A DNA stretch of 64,000 nt. Source: Phycomyces nitens (taxonomy: Eukaryota > Mucoromycota > Mucoromycetes > Mucorales > Phycomycetaceae). Shown one piece after another: positions 35,961-48,115 of this stretch. A model generated the notes under the pieces. It saw only the letters and a list, made by a program, of their open reading frames with translations. It searched no databases and was not told the origin of the DNA. The stretch lies in NCBI GenBank assembly GCA_022702545.1, contig JAHRBC010000007.1, forward strand, positions 2,728,001-2,792,000, written 5' to 3'. The position numbers and the translations under genes are program-made. Positions within the stretch are counted from its first letter, which is position 1; each line of letters starts with the position of its first letter.

Positions 35961-36229
35961 TTATATATATATTTATAAATGTCACTTATTGATATAATTC
36001 ATAAGTTATCTACTATATATAAAAACATTTTGATGTATTTCATTGTGATGCCAATTTTATGACAAGACTTTTGACTATATATACATTACTTTAAGCTAAA
36101 TATTGCAAAAGATATTTATATATTTAATATATTTTTTTAAAATTTTAAAACTATTATAAGTCAACTGAAAATTAAGATGTCACAGCCAAATTTATATGAG
36201 TGGAACTATTTTTTTTACACTTTTTAACT

Positions 36230-37500
36230 TTTGTAATGTCTATAATCAAAATCAAAAAAATCGGAGTTTAAACCTGACCTTTAAAACCCCATCAACCTTT
36301 ACACACCCAAGGAGTATTTCGGGTTTTAAAAGCTCATTTCTTTTTGGACATCCATATATAGTAATTTTCGGGAGAGTTTTTTGCACCTATTTAATCTCAA
36401 CAGCCAATAACAATGCAGAAATAAAGCATTAATAATACAGTTTATAACAGTTCTCATTGGATAGAATTTCACCAACAAGGATTATTTTCGGGTTTTCAAA
36501 ACTCGTATTTTTTGATTATTCTTAATATAGTAATTATCGGGAGAGATATTTTTTCCAAAAAAATCAAAATTGCAAATCAAAATGCAAAAATTATTGATAG
36601 TACAAATTATAGACAGCATTCATTGGATAGATTTATAGGTTTACAAATGATTTTTATTAGATAAAATTCTCATAGCTTTGGGCCAGGGGTTTCTTTCATA
36701 AAATGATGCAATGAGGGCATTCCTACCTTGTCAGTTGCTTGATGCTCTTTCAAGATGATATGAATGAGTGCAGAATCAAATAAGTCTGACCCAAAAGGCA
36801 GGAGAGCGGTATCCATTATTTGATAGAATGTCTGGACAAGATAGTATATACAAACCTAACTAATGATAATTAGCAAACAAAACTCAAATAGATAGATGAT
36901 AATGTACACACTACCTTACCATACATATTGTTCACAGTTGATTTTATCTAACAAAAGAAGTATGAAAGTTAATAATCAACAAGAATACATAGGGAATAAA
37001 GTGTTTAATTTTATATCTTATAATATTTTACGCAGCAACTCTTTAAAAATGCGTCATTATATTTGTTGCTAGATATATAGGAGTCTTATACACACCTTAA
37101 ACAAAGAGGATGGGCAATAGATGGGCCTTGTACATTGAATGAGCTACTGCTATCTCAAACTGTAAACGAAATGCGTATTATAAAAGAAGACATTCATTTA
37201 GTTTTTAGTTGAACACAGTGCAGACTTGAATATCTTACAGCAACATAAAGCAGGCTCGAGTAGTCTATTTAATAGAGACAGAAAAAGAAGCTTTGTTATA
37301 TATAATTTGTTACAAAGTAGGGGTCAAACAAAAATCACTTACCATAAAAAATGTTGAAGAAGCAGAAAGAAAAGAAAAGAAATAAAAAAATAAATAAAAA
37401 ATAAATAAATAAAGAACCTGCTAGAAAGATTGCTGCAGTTCAAATTTATGGTATAAATTAAATTGACAAATCGTCCAAAGACAAATCAGTTTTGTACCTT
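36230..37500. other. AT-rich region with one diverged direct duplication, no gene recognised
   Basis: The tract TTCGGGTTTT...CTCAT/CTCGT, AGTAATTTTCGGGAGAG, and later TTCATTGGATAGA occurs at about 36318-36465 and again at 36488-36635. From 36660 to 37500 I see only short frames and A/T-rich tracts. Confidence 0.6.
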
Positions 37501-37571
37501 ATTTACTTCCCTGAACAATGAACAGCTAATTTAACCAGACCGAAAACGTTGCTAAAAAGCACGTTTGTGAA

Positions 37572-40493
37572 TTGAACAATTGTGGCAAGCGCTTCCGATA
37601 CCCAAGTGATCTTGGACATCATAAGAAAACAACCCATAGATCTACAGAGACCGGCCAGTCCTCCACCCTGAAGTTCAGAACACTCATGACACCAAACAAC
37701 AACTTTTTCAATAATGAACAACCATTGGTAGATATCTCCTCCTCTGCCTCAGTTGACCCTGTTCCTGTCAATCTCAGTGACATGGTGTTCCATGAAAACG
37801 ACGAGGCCAGATATCGCAATTCTGTGGATGAGGAAGAGGATGAAGACGAACTTTTGGATGAAAACGTTACATTCACGGAATATGTTGGTAATGAACCTGA
37901 AGCAGTAGCCAACGAGATTGAGGATCAAACACCAATTGTTGCCAATGGAGAGTTTTTTCCTTTCAGAGACAAGATACACCAATTGGTATATCAATTCTAC
38001 TATCGATCTGGAGGAGACATCTCGCAAAGTTTGATGAAAGACATCATAAAGCTTCTCAATGATGTTACAAAAGCCAAGGTTGATTATCCTGAAGCAAAAG
38101 TACCTGCAGCTGATTCTATATTCAACTTTGATGATAAGAGAAGAACGAAGAACCAGATTCCCTTGCTAAAACAGACAGAGCACAAGGTTAAGATTCAAAA
38201 AACTGTCAATGGTCAAGAAGTTGAACAAACCTTGACTTTCCATATGAATCCTCCTTCCGAGGTGCTGAAGTTGTTGGTTGCGAACCCTTCAGTCACTGAT
38301 CATCTGTCAAAACTTCCTGATCATACTGAAGGCGAGCTTGTGGATAGCTACCAGTCGCAGAAATGGAAAACTGAAAGCTTGTTTCAGCATCCAATGGTGT
38401 CTATTCAGATGAATAGTACGGTGAAAGATATCTGGGTCGGTGATCTTGTCAAGGCTGGTCAAATGCAAATGATTGTGGACAGATTCTATACACTGAATCA
38501 TTCAACCATTATGGCTGAGGGTTATCAAGTTGTCATTGTCAATAATACGCTCTACCTCCACAATATGCCTGAGAAAACTTCTGTCAAAACTGGGAAAATT
38601 TCAAGCATTGTTTGCAATTGTCCTGAAACATTGTCCTTGAACTTTGAAAGTAATGTTCTTGGTAATCCTGATCTTCATGCCATATCTACCACTATTATGA
38701 GTAAAATCACCATGCCAAACCTACTCAAACGTCCTTCTCTGTCTCCCACTCATAAATTCATGCCCATGAAAGTAATTCCTTTGAATTTCTTTACTGATGA
38801 TATGAGTGGAAACCGAACCAAAAAGCACAACAAGTTTGATAGTTGGATCATGGTTCCTGCTGCCTTACCTCTTTCCGAAAGGCATGCCCTCCAAAACACT
38901 GCATTCATATGTACCGATCATTTGCTGTCCGCAATGCAGATGCTCCCTGCAATTGTCGATGATCTTGTTTTGTTGGAAAAAGGAGTCAAAATGTTTTTGC
39001 CTAGTGGTGAGGGTGTCGTTGTTGTTGCTCCACTACAGTTTATCACTGCTGATAATGCTCGCCACTCGGAAATTGCCTCAAGTCGCGGTGCGATATCGAA
39101 GATGCCTTGTCGCAAGTGTGTTTGGGAGCTGAAGACACCGGGAACAGTAGATGGTAGCGACTATCATTGTGCTCCAAGATCTGAAAATGTCGTTGCTCAA
39201 ATGCATGCTCAGTATGTGGCTTCTGGTGGAGATAAGATGTTGTTGGTCAATGCTGAGGCAGGGTATAAACTTGTTGGCGGCCAAGCTTTGCTGAAGCTAA
39301 AGTCTTTTGATACAATGAAGGACTGCCCCATTGAGCTTCTTCATACAATCATGCTTGGTGTAGGCAAAGCTTTAGTAAAATGTCTGCTCGGAGATCATTT
39401 GAAACCTGCCGAGAAAAGTATCCTCGAATCAAGACTCCATGGATATATTTCAAATGGTTTCTCAAGAAGACTTCGTTCCTCTCTTCGCTTACACGGTTCT
39501 TTCTTGGGCAGAGACTACAAAATTCTTATCCAGCAAATTCCAATTTTGTTGAATCAATTGATTGACTCTGGAGAGATTAGACCTGACGAAGGAATCATGC
39601 TGATAAAAGCATGTTTTGAAAACCTGGGCAAGTTGGCTTTGCTTTCCTATGTCAGTAGAATCAAGTCCAACTCAAATCTGTACCTGAGACAAATTGCATC
39701 GACATACAATGATCTTCGTCTTTCCGTGTTATATCACAATGCCTTCATCAAACAGAAATGTCTAACAAGATCAGGTCACAGCATCTATAATTCCAGCAAA
39801 ATGCATATTATGCATCATCTTGTCGATGACATTTATCGTTTTGGCTCCCCAATTTTCTACGAAACAGAAAAGGGTGAGCAATTCAATAAGTTTATCAGAG
39901 AGTGTCTTTTCCGGATGAATAGACATAATCCTTCTAAAGATGTTGCTGTTGCTTTTGCAAAAAGAATGATGGCTTATCATATCCTGAGTGGTGGTTCTTG
40001 GTCGGTGGCAGACATTGTCAATCCTGTCAAAGCTTCTCACAAAGTTCTTGGAAGTTCTGCTTCCTTTGGCTCGACAATAAGAGACTTTGCTGACAATGAT
40101 GACAATGAGAAAACGATGAAGGTTGGATCCACTGGCATCTTTAAAAACAGCAGCAACAACCTGCTTATTGGAGAGGTCGCCAAGTTTGACAGTACAAATG
40201 GTGTTTACACCATCATTGAATACGCTCTTTGGTGTGATCAAGGCCAAGTCACCAGATTTCGCCCATCCAGTGATGAAGATGCAAGCCTTAGTATCTATCA
40301 CACTTGCAGAAAAGATCGTGGTGGAAATCTGTATGCCGAAAAACTGCTGCAGACAAAATCAATTATTAGAGAAACAGAATGTCAGTTCATAGAAATGCTT
40401 GACATTTCAAGAAGATCTGATCACTTTAATTTAATCAACACCAGCAAGTTTGGCACCTTCTGGTGGGCATTGTCACACAAAAACAACTTATAA
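37572..40493 (+). CDS. C2H2 zinc-finger Tnp2-like transposase, intact open frame of about 970 codons
   Basis: The open frame contains a C2H2 finger at its very start (HVCELNNCGKRFRYPSDLGH, second His pair ending KKTTH), whose first Cys lies at about 37566, upstream of 37572. A CAG just before ACCGAAAAC (about 37540) could be a splice acceptor, so the true start is probably in an unrecognised upstream exon. Next come an acidic stretch (VDEEEDEDELLDENV, residues about 75-95), then ITADNARHSEIASSRG and MPCRKCVWELKTPG (about 500), DTMKDCPIELLHTIMLG (about 580), and HHLVDDIYRFGSPIFYETEKGEQFN (about 755), where Asp and Glu could complete a DDE centre. The order resembles large transposase-like proteins common in Agaricomycetes. 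No stop or frameshift disturbs it, unlike most neighbours. No terminal repeats found. It may be a recent element or a host-kept derivative. Confidence 0.7.
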   Translation: MNNCGKRFRYPSDLGHHKKTTHRSTETGQSSTLKFRTLMTPNNNFFNNEQPLVDISSSASVDPVPVNLSDMVFHENDEARYRNSVDEEEDEDELLDENVTFTEYVGNEPEAVANEIEDQTPIVANGEFFPFRDKIHQLVYQFYYRSGGDISQSLMKDIIKLLNDVTKAKVDYPEAKVPAADSIFNFDDKRRTKNQIPLLKQTEHKVKIQKTVNGQEVEQTLTFHMNPPSEVLKLLVANPSVTDHLSKLPDHTEGELVDSYQSQKWKTESLFQHPMVSIQMNSTVKDIWVGDLVKAGQMQMIVDRFYTLNHSTIMAEGYQVVIVNNTLYLHNMPEKTSVKTGKISSIVCNCPETLSLNFESNVLGNPDLHAISTTIMSKITMPNLLKRPSLSPTHKFMPMKVIPLNFFTDDMSGNRTKKHNKFDSWIMVPAALPLSERHALQNTAFICTDHLLSAMQMLPAIVDDLVLLEKGVKMFLPSGEGVVVVAPLQFITADNARHSEIASSRGAISKMPCRKCVWELKTPGTVDGSDYHCAPRSENVVAQMHAQYVASGGDKMLLVNAEAGYKLVGGQALLKLKSFDTMKDCPIELLHTIMLGVGKALVKCLLGDHLKPAEKSILESRLHGYISNGFSRRLRSSLRLHGSFLGRDYKILIQQIPILLNQLIDSGEIRPDEGIMLIKACFENLGKLALLSYVSRIKSNSNLYLRQIASTYNDLRLSVLYHNAFIKQKCLTRSGHSIYNSSKMHIMHHLVDDIYRFGSPIFYETEKGEQFNKFIRECLFRMNRHNPSKDVAVAFAKRMMAYHILSGGSWSVADIVNPVKASHKVLGSSASFGSTIRDFADNDDNEKTMKVGSTGIFKNSSNNLLIGEVAKFDSTNGVYTIIEYALWCDQGQVTRFRPSSDEDASLSIYHTCRKDRGGNLYAEKLLQTKSIIRETECQFIEMLDISRRSDHFNLINTSKFGTFWWALSHKNNL

Positions 40494-42103
40494 AAATAAA
40501 ATAAATTCCATTTTGCCTTTTTGGTGACTCATTTTTGCAACCAAAGTTCCGATGCTATTTTATTGGATGAAAAAAAATCCTGTCATGGCTTCAATCGATT
40601 CTGGTGTTTGAAACGCAGATTTTTAATAAAAAAATTGAATTTCCACCATTTTGAGTTATCTAATTGGCACTGCAAAAATGACCCCAATTTTCATATGTGA
40701 AATAAAGTAGGATTCTGAGAAATAGTGACAATAAAACCTGGGTTCCGATGAAAATTTATCTGAGCTACAGATACATGGGCACATATGGAATGAATTGTTT
40801 CCTTCGGCAGACAGAATAGTCTGTGCGTGGACAATGGTTCCTTTAGTTACCATGAACCCAGAAAACTCAATTAGGATCAATATTTTTTTACTTTTCCGAT
40901 TGTGATCAGTCTATTTCTATTTAAAAGACAGTGTTTTTGAAAGGTCTTTCATCTGTCGGCAGTGTGGAGTGTCACTGCCTACCACTGTATGGCAGTTTCT
41001 ATTGGATATCATATTATGTATTCTATTGATATTTCTTGATATAATTGTCCAGAACCATTTTCTCGAGCTTCTTTAAAAGAACAATTTATGGGAAATAGTT
41101 TACGAAAAAATTTTTATTTGATAAAAAATATTTATTTTCTAGTTGGATTGCCTAGTTATCTATTCAAAGCATGGGCTATTCATATATTAACATTATGGAT
41201 TACCTTTTACAAATGCAGTTGAAATGAGCAAAAACAATTTACAGCAATTGAATATAAAATAGGAATACTACTTGGATATATAATGTGAATCTCTATACTG
41301 AAAACAAAACATTGATTAGGTTTATGTATTATGTCTTTTACCATTAGAGAGAGAGAAAACTTACTTGAGGCAGATTCAGCATACTTGGTACTGAATTGAA
41401 AACAACAAAGATGTTAATAATGTATTATGAATAGAGAATATAACAGAGAAGTTATACTTATAATACACTCGCAAAAAGTATGACTAATATTTAAATATAA
41501 TATTGCAAGATTTATGAGAGTAAGATAATAGAATATGAGTGTTAGTCTACATGGGGTTATAGTGTTATTGATTATATATACCATATTATATACTGCTATG
41601 GTTCTCAGCCGTGTAAAGTGCGCAGTATCTATAATTTATAAATGTTTAGTAAGAAAATAAATATTTGTATGGATCAATCTTTATCTTACCAGTGAGATAA
41701 GTTGTGGTATATCTAATACTATTAGTAGTCAAGCAATGTCATTTAGTAAAAGTAAAAGTAAAAGGAAAAAGACTTACTGGGATATGTAACTCAAAAAAAA
41801 AAGAACAAATGAGTAAGCAAAGAGGAAAAGGCAAATGGAACCGAAAGAGTGGTTTAAATTGTAAAACAAAACAAAAAATATCCTAAAAGAAAAATCATTG
41901 AGTCCAAAACCAAATCACAAAACTCATATTCATATTATACTTTCACAAATCATTTATAGCTATAAAAGATGAATATCGAATTCATTATTATATTCTTCAT
42001 ATCACTTAAAGAAATCTTTATTACTTACTGTGAACTATATTGTATGTATATCTCTTTACTTGTATAATTTTTAATAGTATTTAACTAATTTAGCCTCTAG
42101 AAA

Positions 42104-43319
42104 ATGCCTCCCAATTCTACCAGATCAAGAGCAAATTGAGAGGCCAGTTCTTCTCAGCAGGTGGCAGCTGGTCATATTGAGCAACACTAACTTGGCCCAA
42201 GCATTCCTCTAAGCAACAATAGGGACCAGCAGTTCAAAGATCTTTTTGATGAGGTAAAGACTGTCCGGGTTGAAATTGCAACTGTCAACCGAAGACTTGG
42301 CATGTTGTTTGATACAAACAAAGAGACCAAGACAGCCGTTAGCAATTTGGCCAATGCTCATGCCAATAGTGAGGCTCGTATGGCATCATTTGTCCCAATT
42401 GCAATGGCTCCTGCTGTTGTATCCGAGAAGTCTATCAGTATCAGCGATACTGGTAGAATCATCCTGGTATGTTTAACTCAAATTATATATATAGACTAAC
42501 CAAATTATATCCAGGGCCTCATTAAAGGCAAGATGTGGAAGAAGAACTTGGATTCAGATAACCCGGGTCTGATTGCTGAAAACAACAGCAGAAAAAGATG
42601 GAATGAGAACAAGCAGATTAATCATCCTGATAATGTCGCAATCATCAGTTACTTGAAAGAGTATATTCTTTCACAGCCTGAAGCTTCTGGGTTTTGGCCT
42701 GATACGGTGGTAAATAAGATCAAGAACAATTACAAGCATTCCCACCATAAAGCTTGTATGACACCCGAACAAGATGAGGCCAAAAAGCAAAAAGGCCAAT
42801 CTAACAGCAGGATTGCTGAGGTTTGTACAAAATGATTGATTTAAAATATTTTCAGTTTTCTCATATTATATTACATATAGATCCTCTGGCGTCGAATTGC
42901 GACATACAAGAGCAACTGGAGGGTGATTGACGAAGACATGGGAGATAAGCCAGGCAACGCAGCTGAGATGGCTTATCTCCATGTTCTTAAAAAAGAAGTG
43001 ATGTCAGATGGGGAGTTGGAGACAGAGGAGTTGGAGCCAGATTACAAGGTGCATGTGTTGAATGTTGCTCGGCCGAGATGGAGAAGTGATGAGGTAAATA
43101 TATAAAGTATATACTTGTAAAACAAGGATGCTAATAAAGGGAATATAGCTCAACAGACTCTTGTCGGTTATTGACCGAGTTGCAAGAGTCTGTGACTCGG
43201 CAAAATTCCAGTCCAAGGCAAAGCCAAAAATGCCAAGGAGACAAAAAACTGAGAATCTTGTTCCCATCCCCTCTCACTTGTGTTCCTCTCTCCCTTCTTG
43301 GGCATTTAGAGATGAATAA
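42104..43319 (+). pseudogene. Companion gene of T4, two early in-frame stops
   Basis: Exons 42104-42466, 42515-42820 (306 nt again), 42881-43093 and 43149-43319. Exon 1 starts MPPNSTRSRAN, then a TGA and later a TAA interrupt it; after them come DLFDEVKTVRVEIATVNRRLGM and TNKETKTAV. Exon 2 has RKRWNENKQINHPDNV. Exon 3 has RRIATYKSNWRVIDEDMGD, an acidic MSDGELETEELE and RPRWRSDE. Exon 4 ends SWAFRDE. Highly diverged from T1/T3, but motif order and exon-2 length are conserved. Confidence 0.75.
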
Positions 43320-43418
43320 AACATTTTTGTAAATGACAAATGACTTATTTTTGGGTTAATATAGAATATATAATGGGGTTAGATAAAAGTAAAAGTAAAA
43401 GAAAATAAAAATAATAAA

Positions 43419-46400
43419 TTAATAAGAGATCTTTCTGGGAAGAGGGACTACAAGTCTTTTTCTAATATCTCCAGTTGTTTTGTACTCCATGATTGCAACA
43501 GACATTAGGATACGATGTATTGGGAGGATACACTCAAAATCAAGAGGGTAGAAGGCATCTTCAACAATCTCAATTCCCTCAAACTCTCTACTCCTGTCTG
43601 ATGTAGTTTTGAACCACTTTATGAAAGCAAAGATATGCTGACTATTGTGGACATTTTCACGTTGCAGAGAAGAAACAACAGGGCTAAATGTATGAACAAA
43701 TAGGTATTGAATCTCTCCAACATACGCGTACTCTACCCCAGTCTTGTTTTCAATAAAAATCGCTTGAATATACGATCCGTGATTCTCTTTGCCATTGATG
43801 CCCTTGAATGTCTGGCCTAGGAGATTAACCGACTTCAGCTTTTCGAACCAGTCATTCACAAAAGCCATGCCTTGCATCGTGTCTTTGCAGCTATGGTTCT
43901 CATTGTCGTTATACACAACCTGGTAGTATTCGACCAAGCAATCGTATTCTTCTTTTGGTATCATTGCTTTTGATCACTTTTGCTGGATTGTTATAGGCAA
44001 TGGAAGGGGCTCATTGCCTTGTACAGGTACATGTGGATTTTCAGCGGATTCAAGAAAAGTCTGGGAGTGAGAATGGGCTTTGGGTGTTTTTGGCAGCTAT
44101 TGTTGAATGGTTTTTGTGGTCTGCATTTGTCAACTTGTACAAAATGTCAGCGCAGGGAAAACTTGGCTGGTGCTTCAAAATTGTACGGACATGATCATTC
44201 TTGTAAGTCTCTTCCAGGAATTGTCTCATGTAGGTTGATTCAAACCCACTTTGCCTGTTCGTGTCTATGTTTTTTAAGATACTGTTGTACCTTTCGAAGC
44301 TAAAGAGCCAGTAACCATAGAACGGCCCAAAGTCATTGATTGTCTGGCGAAGGTGGAGGTGGAGGTGCATGTTTGGGGACAGAAGACTATGATCGTAAAT
44401 CTCCTCGCATCCTTTACAGAACAACTCAAGAGATGCATGGCCTTGCTTGATCTCATTGTCAGAAACACTGGGCTTGGTAAGTAAATGGCATGCGTTGACA
44501 AAATGCATCCAGTTTGAGAAGTGAAGGTCTGGAATTACGCCCTTTAACGCCACTGGAGAGTAAACCAGGCACCACGATTTCCACTCGTCTGCCTTCATAA
44601 AGGGGAACCCTTTTCCAATCTTCGTCTTTATCTGGGTATAATCGGCCAGCAACACCATCTTCTCCACCATCTTCTGCATGGCAACAAGACTCTTATCGTT
44701 GATTACTCCATCTGCAAGCCATCTCTCCATCATTCTCTTGGCAGTGCCTAAGAAAAGATTGTGCATTGGATCAATGATCGTGCAGCGGACAACGTCAAAG
44801 TACTGGAGACAATGCAGTTTGGACCAGCGAACACCACTGGCAACTTCAAGGCGCTGCCTCTCAGCTTGAGTGGGTGCATTTCTCCAGACCTCAGCATCCT
44901 TACAATTATCATCTCTAGTGCGAAGGAGCCACTTTGAAGAATCAAATCCAGAATAATTAACAGAGCTCATTCCAGCTAACCGATTGAACCGACGATTGCA
45001 TTTGTGGCAGGCGTTTGTACTCATATGGGACGTAAATCCACATACTTTCCTTGCAGCGGGGATGTCACAAGCAACCAGAAAGAGAGCAGCACGGACAGTT
45101 GCACCAGATGGGCATTGATGGGTCTTGATCTTGATACCCTGGTATAACTCTTCCAATTCATCTACCAGAGGTCTGAGGTAATTGTTGATCTCTGATGTCT
45201 TCGTTTTTCTTGGCCCTGGCATTAATCCAACAAGGATAATGTTCTCCTTCTTGAACCGGATATCTCGAGGAAGATTGTTAATGGCAAGGTATATGGCTCC
45301 ACAAGAATATGTGACTCTATCAAATGGCTGGAACCAGTCAATGTTGAGGGTCAACATTAATGAACGGTCACCATCAACAAAGGGAATGCCATTGATATCC
45401 AATACTTCATTCCACATTGCACCGTTATATACATCGAACATCATGTCCTTTGCCTTTGGACCACGATTCCACAAACTGATATCATCTTCAAACTCAGGGC
45501 GGCCAAAGAACAGCTCCAGTGATTTCTTGATGGAGTGAAACACGTACGTTTTCTTTGGGATCCTAGATCCAGATCCGGACTTGAACAACGGAGTTCCACA
45601 CAAGGAGTTTTTTCCAAACTTGTCAAATGAGCAGCAAGAAGGAGTGGAGTCATCGTTCTCATAAATGCTATGGCATTCACCACAAGCAACATACTTCTTT
45701 ACACCATTTGACAAAACGTCAAGACCAGCCAATCGTCTGAGGCCTTGAACACTCACAGGAAGACGGAATGGGTTGCAAAAGAATTCCAAGACCTTGTTCA
45801 CAATTGCAATTAAGACTACGGCACCTCCGTTAACAACATATAATGATATGAAGATAGCAATTGTGGTAACAATGAATCGGTGAATGAAACTCAATTCTGA
45901 GACAGATTCTGAAGAATAGTCTATTTAAAATGAAAATATTATTAATCCATTATTTTCGTTTCAGGACTAGGATTATGTTTAGTACTGTACATACCTTCAT
46001 CATCAACAATCTCATTGTCACTTGAATCATTGCCATCTGATTCATCAGAAGCAGAGCAATTGTCATCCTCATCATGAAACAAAGTGTCGTTCTCAGAAAG
46101 AGGTAAGGTTTCTTTCTGAGATTGAGTGTCAGCATTGGTGCTGTCAACCGAATCTACTAAAAAGGAATATTATTATTAAACTCAAATTAACAATAAAAAA
46201 TAAAGTCTTTACCATTGAGATCATAATCCATATCATTGTCAGGACTACAGATATGAATCAATTCTTCATATTGAGCTGTATCCATGGATACAGTGTTTTC
46301 AACAGATTACCTGGCCTCTATAATAAATTTATTATTATCTGAAATATAAATAAATATAATTATAATCTCTTACGTTTTTGTGCATTTAAAATGCTTTGTG

Positions 46401-46524
46401 TTTCTTCATTTATCATATGACGTTTGAAGGTCTGAATAGGTACTACGTTGTAGCCACCATGCTTCTTTTTGCAAACAGAGTATCTGCATTCTTTTGTAAC
46501 TTTTGAGTTGCGGATTGGGGCCAT
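43419..46524 (-). pseudogene. Tnp2-family transposase of T4, one frameshift and one stop
   Basis: Exon 1 (46524-46374) encodes MAPIRNSKVTKECRYSVCKK and FKRHMINEE, a diverged Cys/His segment. Short acidic exons follow at about 46320-46210 and 46155-45980, and the main exon begins near 45918. The core has LTLNIDWFQPFDR, LVGLMPGPRKTK, CDIPAARKVCGFTSH...CHKCNRRF, DPMHNLFLGTAKRM and YGYWLFSFERYNS. An extra T near 44055 shifts the frame after FSLPDF; in the restored frame a TGA follows near 43975, after which the C-terminal domain (LKSVNLLGQTFKG, HIFAFIKWF) runs to 43419. Only two lesions, so decay is moderate. Confidence 0.85.
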
Positions 46525-48115
46525 TTTTAATAAAATATTTGCGTTTGGTTTAGCAGTAAAAGAGAGAAGTTCAAGGCACAGCTCATTTTATTTATTTCTG
46601 AGTTGATAATGCTTTTTTATTTCTACACCGCCCTTCAGAACCAATGAAACTGTCTAATAATTATTCAAGTACTTAATTTACAAAAACTGTCTGAATTACA
46701 ATTTTATGTTTTCTGTGTCCTGGAATTCCCAGTTGCTGTACATATGAAAATTGAGGTCATTTTTGCAGTGTGGCTAGGAGAGGAATTTTTACTATAAAAG
46801 GAAACGAAACTCCCTGGGTGTGTAGAGATCCCAATTATCAGTGTCATGCCAAAAGAGCAAGAATTGAAGAGGCTAGACAAACTGAGAGTAGTATGTATTA
46901 ATTTTATATTTACTGCACAATAATAACCATTATTCTTTAATTGAACCTCAGGCACACAAAGTGTCATTATGGATGTTGATGTTGAGGGTAAAAAATATTT
47001 ATTTGAAAACCAGTTTAAGGGCAATAAACTAATCTATTCCATATTTGTAGCAATCCCAATGTTTGAATCTGAATCCATGGAAACAATGGGCGGTCAGGCC
47101 AACCTACCTTTTTTGGATTCCATCCCGATGTCTGACAATGATTTGGCTGACAATGAGGTCAATGGCAATGACACAGACAATGGCAACAATGAAGAGAGTG
47201 ATGTCAAGGAGATTGATGTTGAGGAGTTCAATGGCAAAGGTCAGTATTGAATAACTATCATAAAGAAGCATGCTGAAATTGAGTGTTAATAATTTTCCTT
47301 TTTTAAAACAGAACCCTTTGGTGCTCCTGGTATGCCTGAAAATCCAGTGCATAGGGCTATTGCCATTTTCGTTGTTCTTTTTGCATCCCGTTATGCAGTC
47401 AACAAGGGCACAGTTGTATTGATCCAGTTTGTGAATGAGCTCTTGATGGTTTATGGACAAGACTTTCAGCTACCAACAAGTCTTGCTGGTCTTCAGAAGA
47501 TGACGGGTTTTAGCAATATCACCAAAGATATCAAACAATTTGTTTCTTGCCCAGATTACCACCAGATCTACGAAGAATCTATTTCCATTCCTCCCTTGTG
47601 TAGCTCTGTGAAAATAGGTGCAAACATAACTTGTAACTGTGAGCTGAGAAAGAAGTCGATGTCTGGTGCCATGGTTCCAAAGAAAATCTTTGTGTATCAG
47701 TCCGTCAAAGATGCACTCAAGGTTCTCTTTCTTTGTCCTGGTTTTGAGCAGAAGATTGGCCTCTGGAACAACGAGCTGAAGGTGGCAGACACCATGTGCG
47801 ACATTTACGATGGTAAGATGTGGAAGGAGTTGAAAGACAGTGATGGTCTTTCATTTGTTGCCCGCCCTCGTTCCACTGGGAAAACGGTGGGCTATTCTAC
47901 TGTGCACAGTTAACTGAGAACGTGGAGAAAGCTGAAGCAAATTTGCAACTCAACACGTTTTTTTGTGATCACCTTGAAAATATTGTTTTATTGTATTTAA
48001 TTGGCTCGGATATAAAGAACAGGAGATAATATTTTTATACTCTTATAAAACCGTAGCAAATAAAGCATATGTAACACTTGTTTCCTTTTTGTTTAAACTT
48101 CAATACACAAATACC

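Larger units (their letters stand above)
40668..46770. mobile_element. T4: complete 6.1 kb CACTG transposon with near-perfect 30 bp ends
   Basis: The left end reads CACTGCAAAAATGACCCCAA at 40668. The right end at 46770, read inward, matches it at 29 of 30 positions. TGG flanks both (40665-40667 and 46771-46773). It carries a companion pseudogene (42104-43319) and a convergent transposase pseudogene (46524-43419). The other T copies have terminal repeats matching over only 10-18 bases. The 1.4 kb between the left end and the companion has no clear gene. Confidence 0.93.

Noticed and set aside
41704..41886. 60-codon Lys-rich open frame in the left arm of T4
   Set aside because: Low-complexity AAG/AAA-rich sequence, no counterpart in other T elements.
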